Source of the DNA: Phaseolus vulgaris
Lineage: Eukaryota > Streptophyta > Magnoliopsida > Fabales > Fabaceae
Length of the DNA stretch: 64,000 nucleotides
NCBI RefSeq assembly: GCF_000499845.2
Contig: NC_023759.2
Location: 42,239,172 to 42,303,171, forward strand
Direction of reading: 5' to 3'
Within the stretch, counting starts at the first letter, position 1; the number at the start of each line of letters is the position of its first letter. Made by a program: the position numbers and the translations under genes. Shown piece after piece: positions 1-12,724 of the stretch. The notes beneath the pieces are model-generated. The model searched no databases, was not told the origin of the DNA, and saw only the letters and a program-made list of their open reading frames with translations.

Positions 1-17
1 CTCAGTGTGAGGAAGTA

Positions 18-146
18 TGTTAGAATCACACATCGACTAACGATTAAAGAGAATAACATTTGATAGTATATAAATAGGAGTGCAAACCTCTCTCAATAAT
101 AACAAATTTTGTAAGGTTGAATTAGACTTAAAAATTACATTTTAAT
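18..146 (+). repeat. Diverged solo LTR of a TRIM-type element
   Basis: This stretch aligns by eye with the better preserved LTR at 42391-42510. Both open TGTTnGA, carry CACATCGACTA, then TATATAA, GTGCAAACCTC and GTTGAnTTAGACTTAAA in the same order and at similar spacing. No primer-binding site follows here, so it reads as a solo or truncated LTR. Ends are approximate. The family is common in legumes as far as I know; that is recall, not shown here. Confidence 0.55.
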
Positions 147-1700
147 AATATCTCTAAATCATTTTGATTTTCCAACCTTTTACATCTTCACATATAGAAA
201 ATCATTTTTAAAAAATATGATTTATAAAATACTACCTCTGATATTTTATATAATTACTTAAAAAATTCTGGAGGTGTGGGGCTCTTTTATTGGTATTACA
301 CATATTTTTTTTATTATTTCAATGAAGATAAACAATTTTTAACGCGTAAGATTACCTTTGAATAATTATATAATAGTCATATAATTTGTATTAGTTTTAT
401 ATCAACTTTGAATGATCAAACTTTAAAAATATTGTTATTACGGGTAAAATTGCCCCACTTATTTTAATTAAATAACAATCAAATTTCTTTAATAACTTAA
501 TTACTCATTCTTAATTTTTTTCTGAAAAGGTTATATTGACCATCTGTTAAATACATAACCATATTGTTTAATAGCTGTCAAAATATTATTTAACAGTAAT
601 ATATATTCGTATACAATTAATGACTTCTTTAAAAAGAAACTAAAAGAAAGTATCTATATTTGACTGTTGACTTGATTTGATAAGTTAAGTATGTTTTACT
701 TAATGGTAATTACCTTTTCTAAAAAAACATAATAATAAAAATTGAAATTTTAATATCTCTAATAAATTTAACAAGGAAATAGTTATTTTAGATATTTTGC
801 CTAATTTATTTGTAGAATCATTCAAAAATTCAATCTTAATAATGTGATTAATTTATTTTGAAAAAAAAAAAACATGTTTTCAGCAACTTAGGGAGAGAAT
901 AAAGAAAACCAGCAGTAACATATTTCCAACATTAATTTGAATTGTCACATTCATCATTTGAGTCAAAATTCTCATACAAATTCAGAACACTTTTCCTTTT
1001 GTCATTTTCAAATTACTTTATCCTGAAAAGGATATTACGTAGTTCTTTAACGTATAAATTTGCGTAATTATACCACTTTAAATTTTGAAGAAGATATTTT
1101 TCAAAAAAGGTATTTCTAATTCAAATTAGGAACTAATTTGAAAAGTTCCTTCCATATTAATGCATGTAGAATTATCTCCATAGAAAATTAAAATAAAACA
1201 AAGTAAATTAGCAAATTCAGTAGTTAGAGAATTAAAGTGTTACTGTTTTTCTTTGAGGCAGTGAAGTAATTAGAAAACCCTCTTAATTACTATATATATT
1301 ACGTGAATTAATTATGTTTGACTAAGTAATCACTCGTTCTTAGTTTTAATCTCTATTTATGGTTATAATAATGGTAACGTATTATAACATTAGTAATTTT
1401 AATAGTAACACTGCACATGCCACGTGTCAAACGTGTTAGCGTAGTCTAAATAAATTGAACAACATTTATTTAATTATTTTATGAGAAGGTAGAAATATTT
1501 TGTTATAGTTCTAAAAACTAAAAAAAGAATCTAAAAACCTTATATAAATATAAATAATAATAATATAATGTGACAGAAAAGAAATATGACACGAGGTGTA
1601 GCGGCATTAATGAGTAGGTTTACGTGGCATGATGTGATAGGTAAAAATAACTTTTTGAAATTACAAGTACGAACCATAAATCGTGATTATTATTTATTGT
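147..1700. other. AT-rich intergenic DNA
   Basis: Nothing coding is visible on either strand. The stretch is very AT-rich with many short A and T runs. The last few hundred bases are probably the promoter region of the cupin gene that begins at 1849. Confidence 0.6.
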
Positions 1701-1710
1701 GAAAAAGTCT

Positions 1711-1720
1711 TATATAAATA
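1711..1720 (+). promoter_or_regulatory. Probable TATA box of the DUF861 cupin gene
   Basis: TATATAAATA lies 129 bp upstream of the start codon at 1849. That leaves room for a transcription start near 1745 and a leader of about 100 bases, a normal plant arrangement. It is a sequence match only. Confidence 0.5.
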
Positions 1721-1848
1721 TAAAGTCTTCTTATTATCCTCTTATAAAACACTGCTATGTTCCCTTCCCTTTCATTCTCTCCAAAGCCACACAAGAGTGC
1801 ATGTACCAACTTCTGACACTTTCTTCACATTCATCTCAGTTCTCATCC

Positions 1849-2432
1849 ATGGCTGCAGAATCCAACTCAAACCTCAGAATCACCATTGAAAGAAACCCTC
1901 CCCAGCCACGCCTAGCTGAGTTGAACATCAAGTGCTGGCCCAAGTACATGCCCTTCCTTCTCTGCTTCTCTTTTGCTATGTATTGTGAAAAAGAATAAGC
2001 TTGTGTGTGAGTGTTATTCTCTAATCAGAATTGAGTTTCAGTGTAAAACATTTACTGTAGTGATGTCAAGGCACTATAAATATATTGCATCTGTGTTTTT
2101 GGCTTATGAAAAATTAGAATGATGATGGAATGCAGTGACACTGTGTAATCTGTGAATTAACTTTTGTTTTGATGGGGTGAAAAAATGAAAGGTGGGGTTG
2201 TTCTCCAGGGAAGTACCAGTTGAAATTTGATGCAGAAGAGACGTGCTACTTGGTGAAAGGGAAGGTGAAGGCATACCTAAAAGGGTCATCAGAGTTTGTG
2301 GAGTTTGGAGCTGGGGACCTTGTGACAATTCCAAAAGGACTGAGTTGCACTTGGGATGTGTCTGTTGCAGTGGATAAGTACTACAAATTTGAATCAAATT
2401 CTTCTTCTACATCATCATCATCATCTTGTTAA
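1849..2432 (+). CDS. DUF861 (Cupin_3) family small cupin protein
   Basis: Two coding exons, 1849-1943 and 2192-2432, joined by a GT-AG intron, give 111 residues. The splice falls inside the Lys codon of the segment CWPK-WGCSPGKYQ, a hallmark of the plant DUF861 family, and restores frame exactly. Exon 2 carries the cupin core KFDAEETCYLVKGKVK, then FGAGDLVTIPKGLSCTWDV. The tail is a Ser-rich run ending in Cys. The family is a single-domain RmlC-like beta barrel of about 100 residues with no well-established enzymatic role in plants. No signal peptide is evident, so a cytosolic protein is likely. The start at 1849 gives the expected family length; an upstream in-frame ATG at 1699 lies before the probable TATA box and is rejected. 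Function is unknown beyond the fold. Confidence 0.88.
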
Positions 2433-4840
2433 CTATTGGTGTGGTGTGGACCTATGATTATGATTAATTAGCTTAATTTTAGCCTGTATGATTCATCAAG
2501 TTGTTATTATTCATTGAAAAAAGAAGATGGAAAATGGTTGTCTGATTGCTGTTGTTTGATTGTGGGGGGAATTGAATTGAGATGATATGGCTGACAGAAA
2601 GAGAGAGAAATGAATGATAATAATTATTTTGAGTCAAAGAAGGAGAAAACATATCAGTCAATGCATGCTATGTTCAAAGCAACCCCTGCATCTACGTGTA
2701 AAAATATAAAAGACAGCTTTTATTGTTCCTTTGACTGGTCAATGATTTTGGACGGTGTTTTAATTGAATAATAATAAGAAGAATAATAATGAAAGAGAGT
2801 AAGATGAAGGGAAAATGTTGAATTTGGTAAAGAAAAGAAGGTATAAGAATGATTTGGACACGACCATCGATACACTTTCTCATCTGATGACTACGACCGA
2901 TTCCACTTTCTTCTTTTTCTCTTCATTTCACTTCTCTTCTCATATCTAATTATCTCCACCCATGCTCATACTTTCTTCTTTCTTCTTTCATTTTTTATTT
3001 TATCTGTTATCTGTTGGGCTGGCTAAACCTCCATTTTCCATGCATCCACCATTCATCATTTTAGTCTCATCAACTTATTGCCTTTCTGCTGTCACTGTTC
3101 TAAAAATGTGTGTACGTTTGAATTAGTTTTTTTATTCAAAAAATATTAATATAATATATCAAGGATCCATTTACGTTACAGTTGAAGATTAAGTTTTGTT
3201 AATCTTATTTTCGCTAAATTTTTATGAATGTTGATTTTTCAATACTTAAGATAATATTTTTCAAACATTACTTAGTTTATTAACTGACCGTTGCGAAAAA
3301 TAAATCTTATTATCACTTAATGTCACACTATAATTCCTATTCTGTAAAATATAATTTTTTTTCATTAAAGCTTAAAAAACTAAAAAGTGACAATCAACAG
3401 GGTAAAAGACAAGCATCTCACTAATTTGTTGAAAAATAATTGAAACTAAGCATGAGCTAATTTTTCCCTTTAAATTGTTAAATAATATATCATGTAGAAT
3501 AATTACATGAAATATTTCAAATAAACCGAGGAATAAAAATAAAATGTTTTAAAATGTAATGATGGTTACTGTTTAATTAAATGTTTTTAAATAATATTTA
3601 TCATTATTGATGCCTGGTTTATAACTTGTCTAGTTTGGAAATAATTTGTTTAACATAATTTCCTTCTTTGAAGTGGAATATAGCAGGAGTGGACGACATG
3701 CAGATAAGTACACGGTTTTTAGATATTGTATTTACAGAAAAAGACTTGCACATGGCCCTTTATAATGGCTACATTCTTTTTTTCTTTGGAATTTATCGTG
3801 TTCATCCTTTTCCTCCAATTCTTTCTTGTTTTTTTAAAGGGTGAGTATCTTTTGTTTCAGCAGTTTAGCAACCATCTATTTGGATTCTTGCATTTATACG
3901 TTCTATCTTGTTTTACTCCCCAAAGCAGGGACCAAATTTATATTTGATACGAGTTGAAATTTGAAAAGATGTTACAACTCATGAATAAGAAAATGAAATT
4001 TAACCAAAACCCAACCACAAGAAAGAGGCAAAAACCAATTCAAACTTTTCTCACTAAGGAGGGAAGACCAACGACAACTTGTGCCGTGCCCTACAATTAC
4101 CACACCATTGCGTGTCCCATGACATATACCTATCCACTCATTTCCACTTCCTATTGTTTCTATTCTATTTTGTTTTTACACTTTTAAAGAACAGTTTTAT
4201 AAACATACTTTCTTCATGGAATATTAAAATATGTCCAAACATATAACATTTCCTTTTCTACATTCAGCAAAACTTAGAACGTTCACTGGCAGTGCTCTTA
4301 TTTTCAAAATTGATGATCTTGTACGATCCCTTCCACTAGTATGTAATCGGGTTTCCAAACCAGGAATGTACTTAGATACAGCGATATTTAAAATTAATAT
4401 ACTACTTAGGAGGGTAAAATAACTTATGACCTCGATAGTATTGTTTCTGTTTACATAGACAGGTTTCAATAAATTCCATAAGAAAAACTTAGTGGCTTGG
4501 TAATATTCCAAAAAGCTTAAACGTGAAAATATTTGGGTTCCATACTCGCAGGACAGGACCTACATAACATGGATATATTAAATATTTGGCGTCCGCATGG
4601 TGTAATTTAGTGCCATGTCGTGTAGCTAGAGACTTTCCAGGGGAAGAAAAAAGAAAAAAAAAAAAAAACATTTTCTTTGACTACTAACGTTACACAGGTA
4701 GAAACGGAGATGCCCGCTTATGGGTTGAAGGGAGAGGGAGGGGGTTGGAGGGAAGAACAAGAAATACAAACATGTTAACAAAGGAAAATGTTAGTACATA
4801 TTCATACATGGATAATACAAAAATATACATTTTCTAATGC
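2433..4840. other. Intergenic DNA between the cupin gene and the AMBRA1-like gene
   Basis: No supported gene. The first part is probably the 3' UTR of the cupin gene. Around 2890-3000 there is a pyrimidine-rich CTTCTTTC stretch. A G-rich purine block with at least four GGG runs lies at 4722-4752. The short ORFs seen here on both strands have no family resemblance and the composition of random AT-rich DNA. Confidence 0.55.
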
Positions 4841-6156
4841 AGTGAGTGAAGTTCCACCAGCGGTTGCATGGGCTCAGCACTGGATATGGTGATGTTTGGG
4901 CAGATCATCGGCAGAGAGAGCTGCATGGGGATAAGAAATACATTTTAAAACCTCATGCACGTTAAAAGAAGGACAATTTCTATCAGAGTTTGTACCTCCC
5001 AAGAGTTGAGCTTTAAGTGGTTGAATTGTTTTTTCAATAACTTCAATGATTGAGTTGTTGATTAAAAATCAAGGTGAGAGAATCTCTACTCTGACTAAAT
5101 AGTACATCTTATGGTGAGAAAGCTCAACTGCTTGAGAGGTCCACCTCTCCCTATAATTATCCTGAAACAAAAAATATTTCGTATCCACTACTTGCATAAA
5201 AAAGTTTATCTTGTATGGGTTTTATATATTTCACATTACCACAAACGCAAGCATTTGAAAGGACTGGGGCTGGTGTAAAATGCTTACCATGTATGTTGCA
5301 CTGTAATGTGAATCAAATCTTTGAATTCCATGTCCAATCATTTATGTAAACCTAAAACAGGCAGTACATTTGTAAGGATAAATAAACATACCAATAATTA
5401 TGATCCAAATGCACATTAACGTAAAGGAATGCCATTGTAAAAACAAAAGCTAGTATGTTCCTTAATTTCACTCTTCGGAAGAGGGATAAGGAGAAGTAAT
5501 TCCTACAAGCGAATACTACAAAAAGTCAAAATGATTATTCTTTGAAACAATCAAACAAATTTTCATTCGACTCTTCGGAAACCATTCTGACATTTACTCG
5601 AACCAAATAAGAGACCACACGTCACAAACCCCGTCTCCTTTTCGCATTTAACACAGGTCAATCCTCCAACATTCATAGGCAACACGGTTTTCATACGAAG
5701 GCAATGAATCACGCAAAATCCAATATGTAATTTTCTAACCTCTAAAACCCCCATCGAATGAAAATCAAATATCGTATAGCTGCAGAAAAAGGATTGGTTT
5801 GTAGTTATTATGAAATACTGATCCAAAAGCAGAAGCGAGAGACTCAAACTTTGACAACTACCTTTGCAAAATATAATTTAAAATCAATTTGGCTTAGACT
5901 CCCCTAATTTATCCTTAAAATAAAAGTGTAACTGTCATGGCTGTTTCACCCCACCAAAAAAAAGGATGTCGTTTTGGCATGATCATCACATCAGAGTTTA
6001 GGTGATTGCATCATCAGCATAGCCTACCCTTAATCCTCCTTTGACATTGATGATTTTACTCATCAAAATATTATCTAAAAGAAAATCAAAACCACCCGTT
6101 TCTTCCCAGTTGTCAAATAAACTATAAATTCTAGAAGAATCAATATATAACCTTGC
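4841..6156 (-). other. Downstream region of the AMBRA1-like gene with exon-like fragments
   Basis: This stretch follows the stop codon of the AMBRA1-like gene on the minus strand and must hold its 3' UTR at the high-coordinate end. Further down are two exon-like pieces on the same strand: 4996-5161, opened by TTTGTTTCAG and closed by GAG|GTACAA but with one in-frame TGA, and 4841 to about 4915, opened by CCCCATGCAG and ending in TAG. I do not recognise the encoded peptides. They may be relics of another gene, an alternative 3' end, or chance. Confidence 0.3.
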
Positions 6157-7244
6157 TCACTGACTGACTCCAATTATGGTCTCCTCAGGAAAGTAACTTG
6201 GTCCGTTGCCATTCACTGCATGAGCACCGTCGTACTGGAGAACCCTAAGCTTTCCTTCCTACAACCACAGGCAAAAGATTACCACTTATATAATATAAGC
6301 TAAAGCATACATCATTGGTTCCCCCCGGCAAAACCATACCTTTGTTCCATAAACTAGTCCTCCCCCAGCAAAAGGATGAAAGCATGCCACATTGACCTCG
6401 TCTTCTGCACTAGGAAGCACCCTAACAAGTTCCATATCTGACACCCTGTATACCTACAAAATAAAGCAAATTCAGACATGAAATTCAGATTAAAACCATT
6501 TGAAAACAATAAGGGAATAGATGATATGAACGACAACAATTGGTGTCAGCCCATAGATTAAGCACAAATAGTTGAACAGTTGTCTAGACAACAGTTTAAG
6601 CATAAATGTCATGATCCAAAACCAGCAAATGGCACTTTATACTAAAGATTATACAGACTACAAAGGGTGGGTACAAATGAGAGCAATTCACATCAGAAAA
6701 ATTTAAATTCAGAGAGAGCATCTTACCTCTAGCACTGTATATATAGGTAATGTTGTTTCTCCATCAATGACAATACTTTTAAGAAGAGAACCATGGCGTC
6801 GACCATAGGCAAGTAGTATGTGCTCAGATGTAGGAGAGAACTACACATCAAACAGCAGTTGCACAAAAGTTATTATAAGAATAAATTTAATAACATGTAT
6901 CATTCAAAAGGGAGCACATATCTCTAAGGCTGTGTCGAGAGAGAAGAAACAATTTATAAAACATGAATATCAAAATAGTGGTACAGATATGTGCAGAAAA
7001 GGAAAAAGATAGTAAAAGAGTATGTAAGAAAATATTGATCATATCTAGAATATCCGTCAGGATCGGTTTTCCTATTTCATCATCTCATAGGACTGATTAC
7101 CATATTTTCTTATATCATCGTTTGTTTCCTAGTTAGTTAATAGTTAGGAAAATTATTAGTCTAAATAAGGGTTAAAGCTCTAGCTTTTATGAACACATCA
7201 ATACATTGTAATTATATCACAATTAATTTCAATTTGTGTTTCAT

Positions 7245-7306
<62 letters not shown>

Positions 7307-10300
7307 TCCTTCCTTTACACCTAAACCTCTTAATTTCAACAAATAAAACTATGAATGGGAAAGCACTCTGTCTAGAGTTAATAAAGGTTGGCCAAAAATG
7401 TGTCAAGTTGTCAACAAGATTGCCCTACGTACCAATAATAGTCAATTTGGAAAGAAATAAATCCACAACGGACTAATTTCAATAGATGAAACTTTGAGAG
7501 ACTAAAGCAATACAAGTTGTTCATTCAGGGACCAAATTGTGTGTATGTATGTGTGTGAGACAAAGTGTGCGTGTGTGAGTTTCATAAAAGTAAGGGCACA
7601 CAAACCTGAATTGAAGTCAGACAATGAGCTGCTCTAATTGCCCGTGATGCAAGCACCAACCCAAATCTGTTCAACATAAAAACAATTTTAATCTCTAATG
7701 GACTCACTTAAGTTTATGAATGAAGTTCCAATTGGAAGCAATAAGTTGGGTAAAGAAGCCTTACGTGGCCTCCTCAAGGGAGTATATCCGTAGCTCATAC
7801 ATAACTTGGTGTCCTGAGATTGGATGTCTGGTTGGTGATGTTGCAACACCAGGCTCGTGGTGTACTGGAGTTTGTAAGCCTGGATCAGCCTCTATATGAG
7901 GAAGCATACATGCAACGCAGGCAGCTAAAAATCTACCACATGGTGAAAAATGAGCACCCATTTCGCTGCAAAGGGAAAAAAACCAACTTTGTGAGATGAA
8001 AAAAAAAAAATAAGCACAATAAACTATTAGAATATAATTTGACTCTAATACAAAAAATGCATATTACATGTGAGGTAAGAACACCAAATGAACATAATTA
8101 TGACTGAATTATGTATAACACCATTACTATTAAGTGACAAATAGTAAGTTCATAAATCATTCACAGGGAAAAATGAAAAAAAAAATGTTCAACTCAAATT
8201 ATGCACAGAAACTATATTTTCTAAATTTTATATGAAAAAATTACACCATGTCAACCACATGATATAACATCAGAAGGTACCTGCAGAGAACAGCATGTGG
8301 TATGGTTAGACGACATCTGTCGGCATTAAGTGGGACACATGGATTTTTTATGTCATGCGACCACACTCTTAACTTCACAGTGCAAGGCAAGTCTGCAGCT
8401 GCTGCAGTAGCCACTGATGTAGCAGCAAGTTCTGATTGAATTCGATTCATGATTGTTTGGATATCGGATCCATCGTGTGGATTATTAATAGAAGAAGCAA
8501 GATTGCCTGATTCATATACAGGTTGACGGGATTGTGAAAAATGATTCCGTAAACCTGATCTCAATGAAGAACCTGGTATGCTGATGCTGCCAGTTATTGC
8601 TGAAGATGACATTGCTGCATCATTATTAGAACTGGAAAAATTAGATGGCATTGTGGAAGAACCAATCTGTTGGGCTAGAATGTCACGACTAGCACCCATG
8701 TGAGGAAGCATTGAAGGAACACTAACTTGGACTTGACCCATTAACCATCCTTGGAGAAAAGGAAACTCCCATGCAATTGGATCTCTTGAACTAGAAGGAA
8801 AAAACTGGTTAAATTGACCCAACTCAGAGGGAACCCCATGGTTGGCAGTTTGCCTAGACAGTCCATGTAGCACACCATTAAGAGAATAGGTATTAGTAGA
8901 GTTTCCATGTTGGCTTCCTTCAGCATGTCTGGTTTCATCAGTCTCCATACCATCCATTGTGAGATTACTGAGGCCAATTCCCATTCCATTAGAGAATGCA
9001 GCATGAGCGGGATATTCTGTACCAGATTGAGAACTAGTGGGCATCTCAGAGAATGTATCCATGGGAGACACTGTAGCCCCATATTGTTCTGTTGCACTTG
9101 TGTCTGCCTGTAACTGTACCATGGCAGAAGACTCACTTTGCATGCTACCTGAGCCCACATCAAGACTAGAATGATGTAGTTCTGTTCTTGACTCGTCAAG
9201 AGTATATGAGGGCATAAAAAAGAAAGGTACATAAGGTAGTTCGCTGGAACAACTAATATGTTGTGTAGGATGAATATTTGTGACAAAAACAGCAGGCGGA
9301 GGATATTGTAAATAGCCAAGAGATGTTGCCTCTGTCATTGAGGAATCTGAAGAGTCAAGATCATTGACCTACACATCAATACAAAGTATGTTAACCAAAA
9401 GGAAAATCCAAAAAATAGCATTCTGAATGAATAGCATGGATATATGCTACCAAAAACATTATAATGCATTCACCTCTGCAGTTAAAAGATATGGTGCGGC
9501 ATGTGGGTGAAAATGCACAGCCCGGAGTGAGCGCTTTGTCTTCAACACAAATATAGGTGAGGATGCTTCACCTTTCTTGTTGTGGTGCCATATGTACAAC
9601 TGAGACAGTATTTCACAATGCAGAGTAAAAAACAGGCGCCAAAATGTGTGAACAAAACACAACAATTCATCTAAGATTTAAAAAACATGGGAGAAAAAAT
9701 ACTACCTTGTGGCCAGATGCAACAGCAATTATTTCACCTTTGGCATGAAAAGCAATAGATGCAATGGGCCGGTCTGTGAGAAAAAAACAGCCACTGAATT
9801 CATCAGAGAGAAACCGATATACAAAAGAAAGGAACAAAGAACATATTTAGTAACAGTTAAACAGTAATTTAGAAAGGTAAAAGAGAGATTGCAAATGAGT
9901 AAACATACAGAAATGATGAGATATTATGCACTCTGATGTGTTGGCATCCCATAGACGAACTTCTTGATCCAAGCTCCCACTAGCAAGTATATGTGGATGC
10001 AATGGATGAAACCTAACCTGTACCATCAGCACAAAGTTCAAATTTAGGGTATGATTAGCACATAGTTAAAAAAATTTGGGGCGGGGGACTGCATCATGAA
10101 ACACAGGAATATTTCCAACAGGAGAGATGGAGGATTGCAATAGTTACATCTGGTTTGGGTTACACAAACTACAATTTTAGACACTTCCACCATTTATTGG
10201 CAAATAAACTGGATGGGTATCCCAGTCTCATTCTTTTTTATAATTAAAATTTGCTAATTGAAAATGAGAAGCCCGTAATTTATTATAGAAATTGTTAAAT

Positions 10301-12533
10301 CCCTGACACCAGTTAATGATATTTTCAACCCACTGCATGTGGCAAAAGTTCACATATTATTAAGCTTCAAGCAAAGATCATGGGTCTTGTTGAATGGATT
10401 CAGGAGGAAAGAGAGGATTTTGTGGCACAAACCAAAGTGGCAAATAGTAAAAAAGGGAATGAACGGCACATGTTCAACTTCTGCTGTACCCATTGATTTT
10501 AGGAGAGAGTTTTTTAGCCGTGAGTTTATGAAAAAGATAAAGTATTTGAGAAATAAAGACAATTATATACATTGTTGCCTGGTGTCAATTATTTTATGTT
10601 CAAATAATGCAACAATAATTAATATTTTCTTTATGTAGTAGTATACTACGAGACCTGTTTTGGACAATGTTGTGGCTAGGAAAGAATTTTCTTCCCCGGT
10701 TGCAAGTTCCCTTCTCTCTCAATTAGAACATGCCCACTCAAGTAGAAATAACAGTTCATCCTTCCCCCCACCTAAAGACCCCTTGTACACATATTTTCCT
10801 AACAAATAAATAGCTACATAAATTGAATGGCAGGATATCACCTAATTGAATAACATTGAGAATTTCATCAACTCAATTTCATTAAATTGTCACTTCTTCA
10901 GAGCAAACTACCTCTCATCAATCTTCATGCAAAAATATTCCTTCCATAAACCACAATCATTACCAAAAGATACTAAAAAAGAAAGATAAAACAAAAACAC
11001 AAGAAATCAAGGCAAATGGCAAGCAGACAGATTTGAAACTTACCACCCAAGGCGTTCTCCTATGACCAATTAACACCTTTAAGCAACTTCCCGTTTCACA
11101 ATCAATTATCTTCACTGTATGGTCACCACTGCACATAACAAGATCAGATTCAATCATAAAAGTTCTTAAATTAAAATTAGCAAAGAGGAGATCAGCCAGT
11201 TAAAACTTACTGTGTAGAGGCAAGAACTTTCCCATCTGAACTAAATGCTGCTGCAATAGTAGACCGAGGAGGAGGCAATAAAGGACAATACTTAGCTGAC
11301 AAATGCCGCAGTGACTCAGCCTCAACCCTGATAATCATTGTCAGTGATGTTAGTCCCCAAAATAGACTCTTCTTGAAAACAAAATTTCACATTCTCAAGA
11401 GGCTTCTTTTTGCCAATACAACTTATGGACTAAAGTAGTGTAAATACCACGAGAGGAGACCACGTCTTGCATCTCTCACAACCTCATTCTTGGGACGAGA
11501 ATAAGGACTAGACTTTGACTTAGAAGCTTCTCTCCAGTGCCATTTGGCCACGTATTTTGTTCGGGGCGAGATCTCTCTCCTTGCGAGCAAATTGAATACA
11601 TTGCTACCACTGGCCAAATTCAACACATCAGGTTAGAGAAATATTGTACAGTAAAACATGTAACTTCAAATTCAACTTGAAAGACGGAAAGTGCATTTCT
11701 GTAATTCGGCCTCAGTTGACGAAAACAAACTTGAAAATCCAAGTATTGACAAACGAATGGATTCTCAATTTATAGTAGCATGACAGATCACCATGCTAAT
11801 CTCACGCATAGTCTAAACACGTACAATATTCAAGGTCAGAAAGAACAAAATTTCGACAAGAAACTCCCATTCTCCATGATCATCCATTAAAATCATGCAC
11901 AAATTTTCCAACAAGTACCACCACCAAACATCTATAATCAACAAAAACCCAACCACTATGTCCCATATTGACCATAACCTCACAATACCACGATCTCATC
12001 GAAAACCCTAGCTAACTTCACAAGACTCAAACAGACGTCCGGGACAAAACAAAAGAAAACTCAAGACAGTTTTCCAAGCCAGCAACTGCGAATTGATGTT
12101 AACCAACACCTAAAACCACTCCACAGAAAAACAGGATCCAACCTAAAAACCATGCAGCAGCACCGGAAATCGAGCCTCGGGAACAGCAATCGCATGCATC
12201 AAGCTCAATTCCAGCTGCCTCCATCAAGAACAACACCATTATTTAACTATCCTAATCAGAAAGCAACCCGAACACGCCGCCACATCAACAGGTCAAAGAA
12301 ACAAAAGCGAATTAGGCGAAATTGAAAAGTCCGGCAAAATCAGAAAAGAAAGAATCCGATACTGACATCCGTTCCGCGGATTCGGCGAGAAATTGAAAGA
12401 AAGGTTGCGAACAGGCGTAAGATCAAAACGAATTTCCGTTAGAAAAGGGAATCGAGTTAGAGAAAATGGACCTGCTGTTGGAATTGTGCGAAGAGGAAGA
12501 AGCGCGATCGCGCGAGCGAGAAAATCCCGTCAT
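6157..12533 (-). CDS. AMBRA1-like WD40-repeat protein (transducin family)
   Basis: Thirteen coding exons on the minus strand: 12533-12472, 11609-11448, 11327-11211, 11128-11044, 10017-9909, 9773-9706, 9599-9474, 9368-8281, 7965-7765, 7666-7606, 6840-6727, 6453-6340 and 6258-6157. Every junction is GT-AG and the sum is 2409 nt, 802 residues plus stop. Residues about 30-40 read ARREISPRTK; about 85-245 hold WD40 repeats such as SGSLDQEVRLWDA; the giant exon of 1088 nt encodes a Ser/Asn-rich probably disordered middle; about 600-790 form a second beta-rich block with MYELRIYSLEEAT and EDEVNVACFHPFAGG. Split propeller halves around a disordered middle match AMBRA1, a CUL4-DDB1 substrate receptor that regulates autophagy in animals. 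The role in plants is inferred from family only. Exon 1 was chosen because its ATG and donor restore frame and give a compact N-terminus. Confidence 0.9.
7020..7248. repeat. Possible LTR remnant in intron 10 of the AMBRA1-like gene
   Basis: This stretch has the look of a Copia-type LTR: a GATCATATCTAGAATATCC opening, a TAAATAAGGG box, then a tail running into a long TA repeat. I see no target duplication and no internal region. It lies wholly inside the intron between exons at 7606 and 6840. The call rests on resemblance alone. Confidence 0.3.
7249..7304. repeat. (AT)n microsatellite
   Basis: An uninterrupted 56-bp run of AT dinucleotides inside an intron of the AMBRA1-like gene. A GT-rich stretch (about 7540-7580) lies nearby. 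Both are expected to be length-polymorphic. Confidence 0.95.
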
Positions 12534-12660
12534 TTTGGGGGAGGAGGCGAAATTGGGAGAAGAGAAGAGAGGATCGAATCTGATAAGAGTTATAGGGAAG
12601 AGAGGAGATTCATGGTTTCGAAGGAAGACAGAGACAGAGACAGAGACAAACACACACTAC

Positions 12661-12724
12661 CCTCTTCTTTCTTCTTCGTCTTCTTCTCTCTCTTTCTCTT
12701 TCTCTCTTTCTCTCTTTCTCTCGA
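12661..12724. promoter_or_regulatory. CT/GA-rich leader tract of the AMBRA1-like gene
   Basis: On the plus strand this is CTTCTTC followed by CTCTCTTT repeats; on the transcribed minus strand it is GA-rich. It lies 130-190 bp upstream of the start codon, where plant genes often carry GAGA-type elements or a purine-rich 5' UTR. No TATA box is obvious further upstream. Confidence 0.4.

Noticed and set aside
4224..4671. Open frames on both strands near 4.2-4.7 kb
   Set aside because: They overlap each other, have no splice signals or recognisable motifs, and contain an A/T homopolymer translated as a Phe run.
7189..7476. Open frames over the AT microsatellite
   Set aside because: The Tyr-Ile repeats are the translation of the AT dinucleotide run in an intron.
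8741..9319. Long open frame on the minus strand, 192 codons
   Set aside because: It is the shifted-frame shadow of the 1088-nt exon of the AMBRA1-like gene, which has matching splice sites and family similarity in the other frame.
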